A DNA stretch of 64,000 bases. It comes from Paenibacillus peoriae (lineage in GTDB: Bacteria; Bacillota; Bacilli; Paenibacillales; Paenibacillaceae). Position 1 is the first letter of the stretch; every line of letters begins with the position of its first letter. Under the pieces are notes generated by a model, which was given only the letters and a program-made list of their open reading frames with translations, made no database searches and was not told where the DNA came from. The stretch is from the NCBI RefSeq assembly GCF_022531965.1, contig NZ_CP092831.1:4473001-4537000 (forward strand), written 5' to 3'. This document shows positions 1 to 11,214 of this stretch, piece after piece. The translations under genes and the position numbers were made by a program.

Positions 1-158
1 TGCCAAAGGTGAGAGAAAGGAATATTGGCTGGCGGATCGATTACTTCCTCGTCTCGGAGAGACTTCGTTCGCTATTGATGGATGCGAACATTGATTGTCA
101 TATTACAGGCAGTGACCACTGTCCTGTGATATTGGAGTTGCAAGATATTTCAGCATAA
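1..158 (+). CDS. Exodeoxyribonuclease III, C-terminal part (cut by window edge)
   Basis: This is the last 51 codons of an open frame that enters from outside the window; the frame is read from base 3 and stops at TAA 156-158. The visible peptide contains GWRIDYFLVS followed about 24 residues later by GSDHCPV. This pairing of a WRIDY segment with a terminal SDHCPV motif is diagnostic of the ExoA/XthA group of the endonuclease/exonuclease/phosphatase fold; the Asp-His of SDH are catalytic residues for cleavage 5' of abasic sites in base-excision repair. A bidirectional hairpin terminator follows at once, so it closes its transcript. The rest of the protein is outside the window, so ExoA versus XthA naming is left open. 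Confidence 0.85.
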   Translation, partial: PKVRERNIGWRIDYFLVSERLRSLLMDANIDCHITGSDHCPVILELQDISA

Positions 159-195
159 GTCCCCTGCCCTGACACAAGGATTTATGAAACTTTAA

Positions 196-233
196 AAAGC
201 GGTCATGCTCTGTTATTGCAGCATGACCGCTTT
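196..233. terminator. Bidirectional intrinsic terminator
   Basis: A 14-bp stem (AAAGCGGTCATGCT and its complement) with a 10-nt loop sits between the exonuclease gene on the plus strand and the decayed gene on the minus strand. The A-tract and T-tract at the stem base let it work in both directions. Confidence 0.75.
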
Positions 234-244
234 AATGAATGGAG

Positions 245-873
245 CTATGTCCCCAAATATACCTCGATACGGGAAATCAACCGCTCTCTCACATCTTGTG
301 CCTCTTTATGATCTAATATAGCCTGTCTTATCGTCTTCTTTTCGCCACTAGCGTAATGCAGTACATACTGGGTCACTATGCATTCCGGTGGATAAGTATC
401 CTTGCGATCCGTATTAAAATAAGTCACCTGACAGCTTCCGAGAAAACAGAAAGATAGCTCACCTGTAGCTGTGAACAGCCAGCCTGGCAGCTTGGGCTCC
501 AGCTTCAAGGATAGGCCCCTATGATCATAGCCAAACGGCTGCCCGCCCGTCATCATCCATATCCACATATGAATAAATTCTGCCGTAGATCCGCTCAGCC
601 TCGCGATATATCCCGTTCCATGCAAACTTGCATCAGGATTAGCACTGCTAGCAATAAAGGAGCTGTTCGGTTGGCCGGAAAAAACTCCATGATAGCTCCA
701 TTCTTATCCTCCACACCAAAGCTCGCAATTCCTTGTCCACGATTAACATAATACGCCCACAGAGGAATTCCCTGAACACCAGCAATACCGGGTAGAAAAC
801 TGGAAAAGGGCTTGGCCTGCGCAAAATTCTCAATCACAAAACGTCCTTGATCGTCAAAATAATACTGCTGCAT
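245..873 (-). pseudogene. GH94/cellobiose-phosphorylase-like gene with a large internal deletion
   Basis: Two overlapping frames make up one broken gene. The 5' part (from ATG 873, behind an AAGGGG ribosome binding site) encodes about 70 residues up to MEFFPANR, which resembles the N-terminus of a family of large (roughly 1,100-residue) cellobiose phosphorylase-like proteins. Near bases 670-680 the reading changes frame, and the other frame continues with SSFIASSANPDASLHGTGY and ends with DHRGLSLKLEPKLPGWLF and a tail, which resembles the C-terminus of the same kind of protein. The central catalytic region is absent, so the simplest reading is an out-of-frame deletion of roughly 2.5-3 kb. It lies just downstream of a beta-glucosidase and would have been co-transcribed with it. 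The exact substrate (cellobiose, sophorose or another beta-glucan) cannot be stated, and the family assignment rests on recalled sequence patterns. Confidence 0.6.
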
Positions 874-891
874 CGTGCACCCCTTTTCTTT

Positions 892-2286
<1,395 letters not shown>

Positions 2287-2308
2287 TTAGAATAAATGCA
2301 CTTACCTT

Positions 2309-2326
2309 TACGAAAGCGGTTTAGTT
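2309..2326. promoter_or_regulatory. LacI-type operator, copy 1 (degenerate left half)
   Basis: TACGAAA-GCGG-TTTAGTT: two 7-nt half-sites around a 4-nt centre, lying upstream of the GH1 gene. The right half is identical to that of the operator at 2520-2537 and the left half matches it at 5 of 7 positions. It is likely bound by the adjacent LacI protein. Confidence 0.5.
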
Positions 2327-2519
2327 AATTACAGCTACTATTATGTATCGGATAGCCTGTATTTGTAAATAGAGATTTGTAAATTATCAAATAAAACACA
2401 AATCACCGTTATTACTCCTTAAAATATTAGGAGTCATCCTTTATTAGCACGGTTGACTCACTTCTATGAGGTAGCATAGAATACGAGTAATCATTAATTT
2501 TGAAAAACAAAGTCAATTT

Positions 2520-2537
2520 AACTAAATCAGTTTAGTT
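2520..2537. promoter_or_regulatory. LacI-type operator, copy 2 (perfect inverted repeat)
   Basis: AACTAAA-TCAG-TTTAGTT is a perfect 7+4+7 inverted repeat ending 12 bases before the LacI start codon, immediately ahead of its GGAGG ribosome binding site. Its position predicts autoregulation. The stretch 2327-2519 is AT-rich and must hold the two divergent promoters, but I cannot choose -35/-10 pairs in it with confidence. Confidence 0.65.
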
Positions 2538-2549
2538 GCGGAGGATTCC

Positions 2550-3590
2550 ATGAATATAAAAACAATAGCTAGCATGGCAGGCGTTTCAGTAGCAACGGTT
2601 TCGAAAATCATTAACAATTACACAGACATCAGTGAGGAAACCCGGCAGCGGGTACTTAAAATCATGGAGGAAACAGGCTATAGACCCTCCTCCTCGGCTA
2701 AAACGCTGGCTACCAAAAAATCTAATCTGGTAGGCGTTATATTCGCTGGTAAGCTGAATGTTGATTTTAGTCATCCTTTTTTTGTAGATATCATTAATGT
2801 CTTCAAAAAACAGATTGGCTTGCTTGGTTACGATCTGCTGTTTTTTTCAAATGAGAAATTTCTGGATAATGGAGAGGACTATTTGGCACGCTCGAAATAT
2901 TTTTCAGTGGACGGGTGCATTATTATTGCTGGAGATGAAGTGGAGAAGAGTGTTTTTGATCTCGATGCCAGCCCTATCCCCTGTATCGGTGTCGATATTG
3001 AACTAACCGGAGCCAGTTCTTGCTACATTATGTCCGACAATCAGAAGATTTCAATGAAGGTTGTTGAGCACTTTTACATGAATGGATACCGCGACATGGG
3101 GTTTATAGGCATTGAACGCCCCTCCTTGGTTATTAAAGAGAGAGAGGAGGCCTTTATTGCTTCACTAAAACGGTTTAGTCTTGATGTTAGACCTGAATGG
3201 GTCGTGTATGGTAAGGACTACGCGGCAGAAGATGGATACCAGGTCGCGAAAGCGTGGATACAGCAAGGAAATTTACCAAAAGCTATTTTTGCGGCGACCG
3301 ACCTGCTTGCCTTTGGTGCCATACGTGCTTTCAAGGAAAGCGGCTTGAGGGTACCCGAGGATATTGCTGTAGTGGGATGTGATGATATAGAAGCCTGTCG
3401 TTATACCGAACCTCCACTGACGACTGTAAAACAAGACAAGCAAAAAATAGGCCGTCTAGCTGCTATGGTGCTGTTTGACCTGATGAATAAACAAATGGAT
3501 ACCAAATGTATTAAAGTCGAGCCGGAACTGGTCATTCGTAGTTCCTGCGGAGCCGGCCAACATTGGAACCATACGAAGGTCAAAGGTTAG
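2550..3590 (+). CDS. LacI-family transcriptional repressor (beta-glucosidase regulator)
   Basis: A 346-residue LacI/GalR-type repressor. The N-terminus has the canonical helix-turn-helix and hinge helix ([18 protein letters not shown], then [15 protein letters not shown]), followed by a periplasmic-binding-protein-like sugar sensor ending in the family pattern [22 protein letters not shown] 2550 follows GCGGAGG at a good distance. The gene is divergent from a GH1 beta-glucosidase and is flanked by two operators; a third matching operator lies inside this coding region at 3163-3180. The effector is probably a beta-glucoside or its breakdown product, but this is inferred only from context. A bidirectional terminator at 3601-3641 separates it from convergent glpK. 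Confidence 0.9.
   Translation: MNIKTIASMAGVSVATVSKIINNYTDISEETRQRVLKIMEETGYRPSSSAKTLATKKSNLVGVIFAGKLNVDFSHPFFVDIINVFKKQIGLLGYDLLFFSNEKFLDNGEDYLARSKYFSVDGCIIIAGDEVEKSVFDLDASPIPCIGVDIELTGASSCYIMSDNQKISMKVVEHFYMNGYRDMGFIGIERPSLVIKEREEAFIASLKRFSLDVRPEWVVYGKDYAAEDGYQVAKAWIQQGNLPKAIFAATDLLAFGAIRAFKESGLRVPEDIAVVGCDDIEACRYTEPPLTTVKQDKQKIGRLAAMVLFDLMNKQMDTKCIKVEPELVIRSSCGAGQHWNHTKVKG
3163..3180. promoter_or_regulatory. LacI-type operator, copy 3, inside the repressor gene
   Basis: CACTAAA-ACGG-TTTAGTC has the same 7+4+7 layout and half-sites as the operator at 2520-2537 (12 of 14 half-site positions match). It lies about 0.6 kb inside the regulator coding sequence, as an auxiliary operator used for DNA looping would. 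Confidence 0.45.
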
Positions 3591-3600
3591 CTCATGCCTT

Positions 3601-3641
3601 AAAAAAGATGACTCCTGATAAGATTCAGAAGTCATCTTTTT
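3601..3641. terminator. Bidirectional terminator between the LacI gene and glpK
   Basis: A stem AAAAAAGATGACT...AGTCATCTTTTT with an A-tract on one side and a T-tract on the other lies between two convergent genes and can end both transcripts. Confidence 0.8.
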
Positions 3642-3675
3642 GCAGTTTAATATTCAGAGACCCAGCGCTTAATCA

Positions 3676-5172
<1,497 letters not shown>

Positions 5173-5201
5173 TCATCTCTCCCCGTGTAAATCCATCGTT
5201 T

Positions 5202-6026
5202 TTACGCTATAAGTTTGTGATCCGTTTTATGATTTTTATAAGTACGACTCATACGGAAGGTAATCAAGAGTACAATCACGATGATCCCTAGTAAAATCCA
5301 GAAAGCTGGAGTCACACTCCCCTTAAAAACAGCCTGATAAAATGGCCCTGCGAAAGATCCCCCCAATAGCGGTCCTATAATGGGCACCCATGCATATTTC
5401 CAGTTGGATGCTCCCTTACCGGGAATCGGTAGTAAATAATGCATCAGACGCGGCCCAAAATCCCTCGCTGGATTGATGGCATAGCCCGTTGTGCCTCCAA
5501 GGGATAAACCGATACTGACAACTAAAAAACCAACAATCAGCGGTTTCAGGCCGTCTGTAAATGAATTGGCGCCAAACGACAGTAAAGCAAGAACAAAGAT
5601 GAAAGTACCTATCATTTCACTAAGCACGTTGGCAAACGGATGATCAATAGCTGGTCCTGTCGCGAATACACTGAGTTTGGCTGCTGTGTCCTCCGTCTCT
5701 TTCCAGTGGGGCCAATAATGCAAAACGACGATGATCGCACCCGCCATGGCTCCAAGAAGCTGAGCCACAATATAGCCGGATACATCTTGCCATGGAAAAC
5801 TACCCTGAAATGCCAACGCGAGTGTAACTGCCGGATTCAAATGCGCTCCGCTGATTTGACCCACTGCATACACCGCAATAGCTACCGCAAGCCCCCAACC
5901 CATTCCGACCACAATCCAGCCGGAAGCGTGGGCAAATGACTTTTTCAGGGACACCCCTGCGCACACTCCGCCACCTAGGGCAATAAGAATCATTGTCCCT
6001 ATGAATTCGGCTGCGTATGGCGACAT
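5202..6026 (-). CDS. glpF: Glycerol uptake facilitator (aquaglyceroporin)
   Basis: A 274-residue MIP-family channel passing glycerol through the membrane by facilitated diffusion. The two pore motifs are visible: SGAHLNPAVTLA in the first half and GYAINPARDFGPRL in the second, with six hydrophobic helices. The Asp following NPAR (NPARDFGPR) is the residue typical of glycerol-conducting members rather than strict water channels. ATG 6026 follows a GAGGAGGTAGG ribosome binding site. It is first in the glpFK operon; a sigma-A promoter overlapped by a cre site and a hairpin-containing leader of about 140 nt lie upstream. Confidence 0.94.
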   Translation of the reverse strand: MSPYAAEFIGTMILIALGGGVCAGVSLKKSFAHASGWIVVGMGWGLAVAIAVYAVGQISGAHLNPAVTLALAFQGSFPWQDVSGYIVAQLLGAMAGAIIVVLHYWPHWKETEDTAAKLSVFATGPAIDHPFANVLSEMIGTFIFVLALLSFGANSFTDGLKPLIVGFLVVSIGLSLGGTTGYAINPARDFGPRLMHYLLPIPGKGASNWKYAWVPIIGPLLGGSFAGPFYQAVFKGSVTPAFWILLGIIVIVLLITFRMSRTYKNHKTDHKLIA

Positions 6027-6065
6027 ACAACCTACCTCCTCAATAGATCACCCGATTTTGATCGC

Positions 6066-6140
6066 TTTCATCGCACAAAAAAAAGAAAAGCCATCACAAA
6101 TCAACCCTGTGCTGTACCATGGGATGTCTGCGTGGCTCTC
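6066..6140 (-). promoter_or_regulatory. glpFK leader with a possible antitermination hairpin
   Basis: On the minus strand a GAGCCAC segment can pair with a downstream GTGATGGCT segment and is followed by a run of T (complement of 6077-6084 and nearby A residues). In Bacillus the glpFK leader carries a terminator that is overcome by GlpP with glycerol 3-phosphate. The layout here fits that model, but the stem is imperfect and no glpP gene lies in this window. Confidence 0.4.
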
Positions 6141-6172
6141 TTGTCTCCGTCACGATTATTAACTTAAATTTG

Positions 6173-6201
6173 ATACTATATAAGCATGTAAGCGATGTCA
6201 A
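6173..6201 (-). promoter_or_regulatory. Sigma-A promoter of glpFK
   Basis: On the minus strand TTGACA (6196-6201) and TAGTAT (6173-6178) are separated by exactly 17 bases. A cre site occupies the spacer and the -35 box, so catabolite repression of glycerol use is likely. Confidence 0.75.
6187..6200. promoter_or_regulatory. cre site (CcpA operator) over the glpFK promoter
   Basis: TGTAAGCGATGTCA matches the Bacillus cre consensus TGNAANCGNWNNCA at every fixed position. It overlaps the -35 region and spacer of the glpFK promoter, where bound CcpA would block RNA polymerase. Confidence 0.7.
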
Positions 6202-6238
6202 CTGCGGATTTACGTCATTTCATAGCTTAAAATAATCG

Positions 6239-6268
6239 TTGACCATGTTAGATCCCCCGATTTATGAT
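6239..6268 (+). promoter_or_regulatory. Candidate sigma-A promoter of the PTS gene
   Basis: TTGACC (6239-6244) and TATGAT (6263-6268) are spaced by 18 bases on the plus strand, about 75 bases before the start of the PTS gene. Together with the divergent glpFK promoter it accounts for the 318-base gap 6027-6344. Confidence 0.5.
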
Positions 6269-6344
6269 GTAAAAAAATGGGCACAAGTAAGGATTTCAGG
6301 ATGAATACGACACTCCCAAACTCGATGAAGAAGGGAAGAATGTT

Positions 6345-7826
6345 ATGCTGAAATTTCTGCAAAAAATCGGCAAGTCGTTAATGCTTCCAGTAGCTACTCT
6401 ACCCGCCGCAGGGATTTTGCAAGGATTAGCTCTGATTAATTATGAAACGGATATACCGTTTGGTCCCGTAGTTGGCGGATTTCTGAATCATTATGTCACT
6501 CCTTTTCTGAACGAGGGGGCGGGGGCTATCTTCGGTAACCTTGCGCTCATTTTCTCCATTGGTGTTGCCATTGGTCTGGCAGGCGACGCAGTAGCCGCAT
6601 TATCGGCAGTCATTGCCTATATGGTGTTGACCCGTATTTTGGCGGCAGTGCCGGGTATATTTGCATATATTCCAGACGACGTCAAGCTGGACATGGGCGT
6701 ATTGGGTGGTATTTTTATCGGTGGATGGTCTGCTTTTCTGTTTAAAAAATATCATAATATTCAGCTCCCGGATTGGCTTGGCTTCTTCTCAGGCAAACGT
6801 TTTGTCCCCATGATTACCGCCTTCACGACCATGATTCTGGCCATTCTGCTCGGAATGATCTGGAGTCCGGTACAAGATGGGATTGCAGCCTTCGGCAACT
6901 GGATTGTCGGGTTTGGCGGAATCGGATCAATGGTATTCATGATTGCCAATCGGCTGCTGATCCCGCTCGGTTTGCATCATGTACTAAACTCAATCGCGTG
7001 GTTTCAGATTGGTAACTATACGAATGCAGCTGGCGAAGTTGTTCATGGTGACCTGACCCGTTTCTTTGCAGGCGATAAATCAGCTGGTCTATTCATGTCC
7101 GGTTTCTTCCCTATTATGATGTTTGCTCTCCCGGCAGCCGCTCTCGCATTCATCCATACGGCTAAACCGGAAAAACGTAAAGCCGTCGCTTCCATTTTCA
7201 TCGGTTCTGCGCTGGCATCGTTCCTGACCGGAATTACCGAGCCCCTCGAATTTTCGTTTATGTTCATTGCACCATTGCTTTACGGCGTTCATGCTCTGCT
7301 GACAGGCCTGAGCGGCCTGGTCGTATACCTATTGGATGTCAAACTGGGCTTTTCCTTTTCAGCAGGACTCATTGACTATTTGGTCAATATGAAGCTCTCC
7401 ACTCACCCATTGCGAATGATCCCGGTCGGGCTTGTCTTCGCCCTCATCTATTACTTTCTGTTCCGATTTATCATTCTCAAATTCAACCTAAAAACTCCTG
7501 GGCGTGAAGATGATGGAGAAGACAGTCTCCTGTCTGAGGCTAACGAATCTGTACCCAATAAAAAAGCAAACGCTACATCCGACACTCCGTCCAGTCAGGC
7601 AGGCAGGGTACTAACCTATCTCGGCGGTTCGGACAATATCCTAAGCATTGATGCCTGCATCACACGGCTGCGTCTTGTCGTCAAAGACGACAAAGCAGTT
7701 AACGATCAAGCTCTCAGGCAGCTCGGAGCGTCGGGAATCATCAGGCTTGGTAACGGTACCCTGCAGGTTATTTTCGGGACTCGGTCCGAAATTCTGAAAG
7801 ATGAAATACTGCGGTTGATGTCATGA
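6345..7826 (+). CDS. nagP: PTS transporter EIICB, N-acetylglucosamine type
   Basis: A 493-residue membrane permease that imports and phosphorylates a sugar using the phosphotransferase chain. The membrane EIIC domain (about residues 1-385) contains GLHHVLNSIAWFQIG, TNAAGEVVHGD and FMSGFFPIMMF, which match the NagE/NagP branch rather than glucose PtsG. GITEPLEFSFMF marks the sugar-binding loop. After a polar linker an EIIB domain carries the phospho-accepting Cys near residue 438 (DACITRLRL). There is no EIIA domain, so phosphate must come from another PTS protein. It is transcribed alone and ends in a strong terminator. GlcNAc specificity is inferred from similarity; no nag catabolic genes are adjacent. 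Confidence 0.85.
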   Translation: MLKFLQKIGKSLMLPVATLPAAGILQGLALINYETDIPFGPVVGGFLNHYVTPFLNEGAGAIFGNLALIFSIGVAIGLAGDAVAALSAVIAYMVLTRILAAVPGIFAYIPDDVKLDMGVLGGIFIGGWSAFLFKKYHNIQLPDWLGFFSGKRFVPMITAFTTMILAILLGMIWSPVQDGIAAFGNWIVGFGGIGSMVFMIANRLLIPLGLHHVLNSIAWFQIGNYTNAAGEVVHGDLTRFFAGDKSAGLFMSGFFPIMMFALPAAALAFIHTAKPEKRKAVASIFIGSALASFLTGITEPLEFSFMFIAPLLYGVHALLTGLSGLVVYLLDVKLGFSFSAGLIDYLVNMKLSTHPLRMIPVGLVFALIYYFLFRFIILKFNLKTPGREDDGEDSLLSEANESVPNKKANATSDTPSSQAGRVLTYLGGSDNILSIDACITRLRLVVKDDKAVNDQALRQLGASGIIRLGNGTLQVIFGTRSEILKDEILRLMS

Positions 7827-7843
7827 GCTGAATCCCTAACTTA

Positions 7844-7886
7844 AGTACGTGCGTTCTTCATATAACAGACGCACGTGCTTTTTTTT
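7844..7886 (+). terminator. Terminator of the PTS gene
   Basis: A stem built from AAGTACGTGCGT and ACGCACGTGCTT with a 14-nt loop is followed by a run of eight T residues. Confidence 0.85.
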
Positions 7887-8023
7887 ATGGATAAACGTTT
7901 CAAATTTTTTGTTTTTGGTTAAGGCAATGCACATAAATGGGTAACAGCTTCATATGATGGAGCTAAACCATTTACAACTTGTTTAGCAGGCAGATTATCT
8001 CAGACAGCAAGGAGGGAAATGAT

Positions 8024-9307
8024 GTGAAGACAGTACAATGGTTGGTATTATGTCTTGCTTTTCTCACTATGTTCAGTGCTTGTAGTGGACCCTCGTTCTC
8101 TGAAAGTCAATCATCTGAAACTAATTTGTCAAATGGAAAAAAGATAACGCTTACATTATGGTATTGGAACCGTTCCATTGATGATGAACTACTCGCCCAA
8201 GCGGAAAAACACTTTCCCAACATTGAATTAAAAACTCAAAAAATAGGTGGTGACTTCAAAGCTAAACTGAAGACAACGCTCGCAGCTCGTTCTGGTGAAC
8301 CAGACATCGTAGCTCTGAACGACTGGATGGTGGAGCTATTTCCAAGTGCGGATCGTTTTTATGATTTAAGGGAGCTCGGAGCAGACCGCCTAAAAGATCA
8401 ATATTTGGAATGGAAATGGAATCAGGGGATCACTCCTGATGGTAAAATGATTGCATTTCCCATGGATACTGGGCCTACTGCCCTCTTCTATCGAAGCGAT
8501 CTATTTAAGCAAGCAGGCTTGCCTAGTGATCCTGAAAAGGTTAGTGCCTCGATCCGCACATGGGATGATTACATGGCAGCCGGAGAACAACTTCAGCAGA
8601 AATTCGGAAGCCGTTCGTTTTTGGCTGATAATATTGTAAACGTTTACAATCAAGTGCTCGCTCAGCATACAAACCTCTACTTCAAGCCGGATGGCAGCTA
8701 TATTGGCAATCAATCTCCTGACATCCGTCTGGGCTGGAAAACCGCTGTCGATTTCCACAAGAAGCATCTGCTCGCCAATGCGGATGGCTGGACTCCCGAA
8801 TGGAACGCTTCGGTCAATAACGGCAAAATTGCCTCTTTTGTAGGGGCTGTTTGGATGAAGCAAGTTCTCACAGAGGCCGCGCCGGATACAGCTGGCAAAT
8901 GGAGAGTCGCCCGTGCTCCTGGAGGAGACGGCAACCTGGGTGGTTCGTTCATTTCTATCCTCAAATCCAGCAAACATCCCAAAGAAGCCTTTGAAGTCCT
9001 GACCTGGCTGCAAAACCCGGAACACCAGTTGGAAGCCTACCACAAAATCGGTCTGTTCCCGTCCACTCCCGGCGTCTATAACGATCCTATCATGGGGACA
9101 CCCGAGCCTTTCTTTGGGGGTCAGGCCACCGGACTCATCTTCGCCGCCTCCGCACGTCATGTGAAAAGCAGCTATTTCGGCGAGCGCTACCCTGTCATCC
9201 ACGGCATTGTGACCCGTCGCCTTGCTAATGTTGCCAAGCAGGATGCTAATCCTGATGCATTATGGACGGAAACCATGGAACGAATCGAACGGGAATTACA
9301 GCGATAA
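8024..9307 (+). CDS. ABC sugar-binding lipoprotein
   Basis: An extracellular solute-binding protein (family 1) of about 427 residues, the substrate receptor of a sugar ABC importer. It has a short hydrophobic signal followed by the lipobox FSAC, giving a membrane-anchored lipoprotein. The body shows the usual pattern: LTLWYWNRS near the mature N-terminus, EPDIVALNDW, and GGSFISILKSSKHPKEAFEVLTWL towards the C-terminus. I chose GTG 8024 because AAGGAGGG lies just before it; upstream in-frame starts lack such a site. Two permease genes follow, so the cluster is a complete importer apart from its ATPase, which must be supplied elsewhere (an MsmX-like shared ATPase is common). A palindromic cre lies inside this gene at 8635-8648. 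Confidence 0.88.
   Translation: MKTVQWLVLCLAFLTMFSACSGPSFSESQSSETNLSNGKKITLTLWYWNRSIDDELLAQAEKHFPNIELKTQKIGGDFKAKLKTTLAARSGEPDIVALNDWMVELFPSADRFYDLRELGADRLKDQYLEWKWNQGITPDGKMIAFPMDTGPTALFYRSDLFKQAGLPSDPEKVSASIRTWDDYMAAGEQLQQKFGSRSFLADNIVNVYNQVLAQHTNLYFKPDGSYIGNQSPDIRLGWKTAVDFHKKHLLANADGWTPEWNASVNNGKIASFVGAVWMKQVLTEAAPDTAGKWRVARAPGGDGNLGGSFISILKSSKHPKEAFEVLTWLQNPEHQLEAYHKIGLFPSTPGVYNDPIMGTPEPFFGGQATGLIFAASARHVKSSYFGERYPVIHGIVTRRLANVAKQDANPDALWTETMERIERELQR
8633..8650. promoter_or_regulatory. Intragenic cre palindrome
   Basis: ATTGTAAACGTTTACAAT is a perfect 18-bp palindrome whose 14-bp core TGTAAACGTTTACA matches the strict cre consensus TGWAARCGYTWNCW at every position. It lies about 0.6 kb inside the binding-protein gene, where CcpA would act as a transcription roadblock. 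Confidence 0.6.
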
Positions 9308-9340
9308 AAAAACAAAATTCAAAAAAGGCGTGTGGACAAT

Positions 9341-10216
9341 ATGCTGAGAGAAATCTGGAAGCACCGTGCCGTTTATGCTGCGATCTCGCCGTTTTATCTG
9401 CTGTTTGGCATCTTTGGACTGTTTCCGATTGGTTTTTCATTATACCTGGCGTTTCACAAATGGGACGGAATCGGAGACATGACCTACAACGGCTGGGGCA
9501 ACTTTCGCTACCTTGTAACAGATCATGAATTTTGGCAGGCTGTAGGCAACACCTTTGTGATCTGGGTGTATGCAACAATTCCAATGCTATTCTTCGCACT
9601 GATTATTGCCTTTCTGCTTTATGCCCCATTTGTGAAAATGCGCACCTTATGGCGAGTTGGATTCTTCCTGCCCAATGTGACGTCTATTGTGGCTGTCGCC
9701 ATCATATTTGGTGCCTTATTTGCCAACAATTTCGGATTTCTCAACTACCTTCTGCAACTCTTGGGACTGCCCATGGTTCAATGGCTGAATGTGCCATGGG
9801 GTATCCAAATTGCCATTTCTTCTATGGTCGTATGGAGATGGATGGGCTATAACGCAATCATCTATCTGGCCGGACTTCAGAGTATTCCGCATGTGCTGTA
9901 TGAGGCCGCCAAAATAGACGGAGCAACCGGAGCGCAAGCTTTTTTCCGCATCACTATCCCCATGCTGCGCCCAGTCATTCTGTTTACGGTCATTACGTCC
10001 ACCATCGGCGGTATGCAACTCTTCACCGAGCCACAGGTCCTGGTCGGTAATGACGGCGGTTCCGGGGCAAGTGGCATGACCATCGTTTTATACCTGTACC
10101 GCGAGTCGTTCATTAACAACTATTTTGGATATGGTGCAGCCGTCGGATGGGGCATGTTCCTCATCATTGCTCTATTCTCCATCATCAACTGGAAACTCGT
10201 TCAAGGTAAAAAATAA
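9341..10216 (+). CDS. ABC sugar permease, MalF-like
   Basis: A 291-residue inner-membrane permease with six hydrophobic segments. The cytoplasmic EAA loop that contacts the ATPase is clear: YEAAKIDGATGAQAFFRITIPML near residues 185-207. The start at ATG 9341 is preceded by AAAAAAGG; an in-frame GTG at 9332 is too close to that site. It follows the binding-protein gene by 33 bases and precedes the partner permease. It forms a heterodimeric channel with the next gene product for oligosaccharide or glycoside import. Confidence 0.88.
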   Translation: MLREIWKHRAVYAAISPFYLLFGIFGLFPIGFSLYLAFHKWDGIGDMTYNGWGNFRYLVTDHEFWQAVGNTFVIWVYATIPMLFFALIIAFLLYAPFVKMRTLWRVGFFLPNVTSIVAVAIIFGALFANNFGFLNYLLQLLGLPMVQWLNVPWGIQIAISSMVVWRWMGYNAIIYLAGLQSIPHVLYEAAKIDGATGAQAFFRITIPMLRPVILFTVITSTIGGMQLFTEPQVLVGNDGGSGASGMTIVLYLYRESFINNYFGYGAAVGWGMFLIIALFSIINWKLVQGKK

Positions 10217-10238
10217 CGATGGGAAGGAGCTTCACAAC

Positions 10239-11066
10239 ATGATGCAGACACGTGCAAAATCCTTTGTTTTATATGCCGGATTGTTGGTGGGAATCATCCT
10301 GTCGATGTTTCCATTTTACTGGCTGATCGTCATGGCAACCCGTACAACTTCAGACATCTATCGTTTTCCACCGCAATTGTGGTTTGGCGGCCACTTCTTG
10401 GATAACATAACGAGAGTATTGCAGCAGATTAATTTTGCCGGAGCCTTTTTTAATACCCTTTTTGTAGCCGGTTCTGTTACCTTATTGGTTCTGTTTTTCG
10501 ATTCGCTGGCAGGTTTCGCATTCGCCAAGTTTGATTTTCCGGGCAAAAAAGTGCTATTTATCGTTCTGCTAGCTACAATGATGGTCCCTTCACAACTTTC
10601 GCTTGTCCCCTCCTTTGTCATGATGGCCACCTTTGGATGGGTAGGTACGTTCAAAGCGCTTATTATCCCGGGGATGGTAAATGCCTTCGGCATTTTCTGG
10701 ATTCGTCAATATGCGGAAGAATCCATTCCAAAGGAGCTGCTGGATGCGGGGCGGATGGACGGATGCAGCTTTTTTCGGCTGTACTTGAATGTAGCACTGC
10801 CTATTCTACGTCCTGCGTTCGCTTTTCTCGGCGCGTTTACCTTTATAGGAGCCTGGAATGATTATTTATGGCCGTTAATCGTCTTAACGGATGAGCGTAA
10901 ATTCACACTCCAGATTGCACTGTCACAATTAAACGGGATATACAATACGGATTATGCGATGGTCATTGCGGGCACCCTGCTTGCTGTACTGCCACTTATA
11001 ATTTTATTTCTTTTCATTAGCCGCCAGTTTATTTCCGATCTTGCCGCCGGAGCGGTCAAAGATTAG
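10239..11066 (+). CDS. ABC sugar permease, MalG-like
   Basis: A 275-residue permease and partner of the preceding gene. The EAA loop is ESIPKELLDAGRMDGCSFFRLYLNVALPIL around residues 160-190, typical of the MalG branch. Six membrane segments are visible. ATG 10239 follows GGAAGGAGC at a normal distance; the longer open frame starting upstream overlaps the preceding permease and has no binding site. The importer lacks a dedicated ATPase gene, and no glycosidase gene is part of this operon, so the substrate cannot be deduced from neighbours. Confidence 0.88.
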   Translation: MMQTRAKSFVLYAGLLVGIILSMFPFYWLIVMATRTTSDIYRFPPQLWFGGHFLDNITRVLQQINFAGAFFNTLFVAGSVTLLVLFFDSLAGFAFAKFDFPGKKVLFIVLLATMMVPSQLSLVPSFVMMATFGWVGTFKALIIPGMVNAFGIFWIRQYAEESIPKELLDAGRMDGCSFFRLYLNVALPILRPAFAFLGAFTFIGAWNDYLWPLIVLTDERKFTLQIALSQLNGIYNTDYAMVIAGTLLAVLPLIILFLFISRQFISDLAAGAVKD

Positions 11067-11072
11067 ATTTAT

Positions 11073-11102
11073 TTGAATTCCCTTATTCATTTCATGTATA
11101 AT
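11073..11102 (+). promoter_or_regulatory. Sigma-A promoter of the alcohol dehydrogenase gene
   Basis: TTGAAT (11073-11078) and a perfect TATAAT (11097-11102) are spaced by 18 bases in the gap after the ABC operon, so the dehydrogenase is transcribed independently. Confidence 0.7.
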
Positions 11103-11214
11103 AGTTAATCGTCATTTCAAATAGCTTACATGGTAAAGTTAGGTATTCAACAGGCAATCAGGTTAAGCGATTTACGATTTGAACATGAACTATGAACTGA
11201 GGGGAACTTTCCAG

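Noticed and set aside
7888..7905. cre-like GATAAACGTTTCAA upstream of the ABC importer
   Set aside because: It has the AAACGTTT core but three mismatches to the consensus; a LacI-type operator is possible but unsupported.
8501..9202. 233-codon open frame antisense to the sugar-binding protein gene
   Set aside because: It lies wholly inside a well-supported gene on the other strand, has no ribosome binding site and gives a composition typical of antisense frames.
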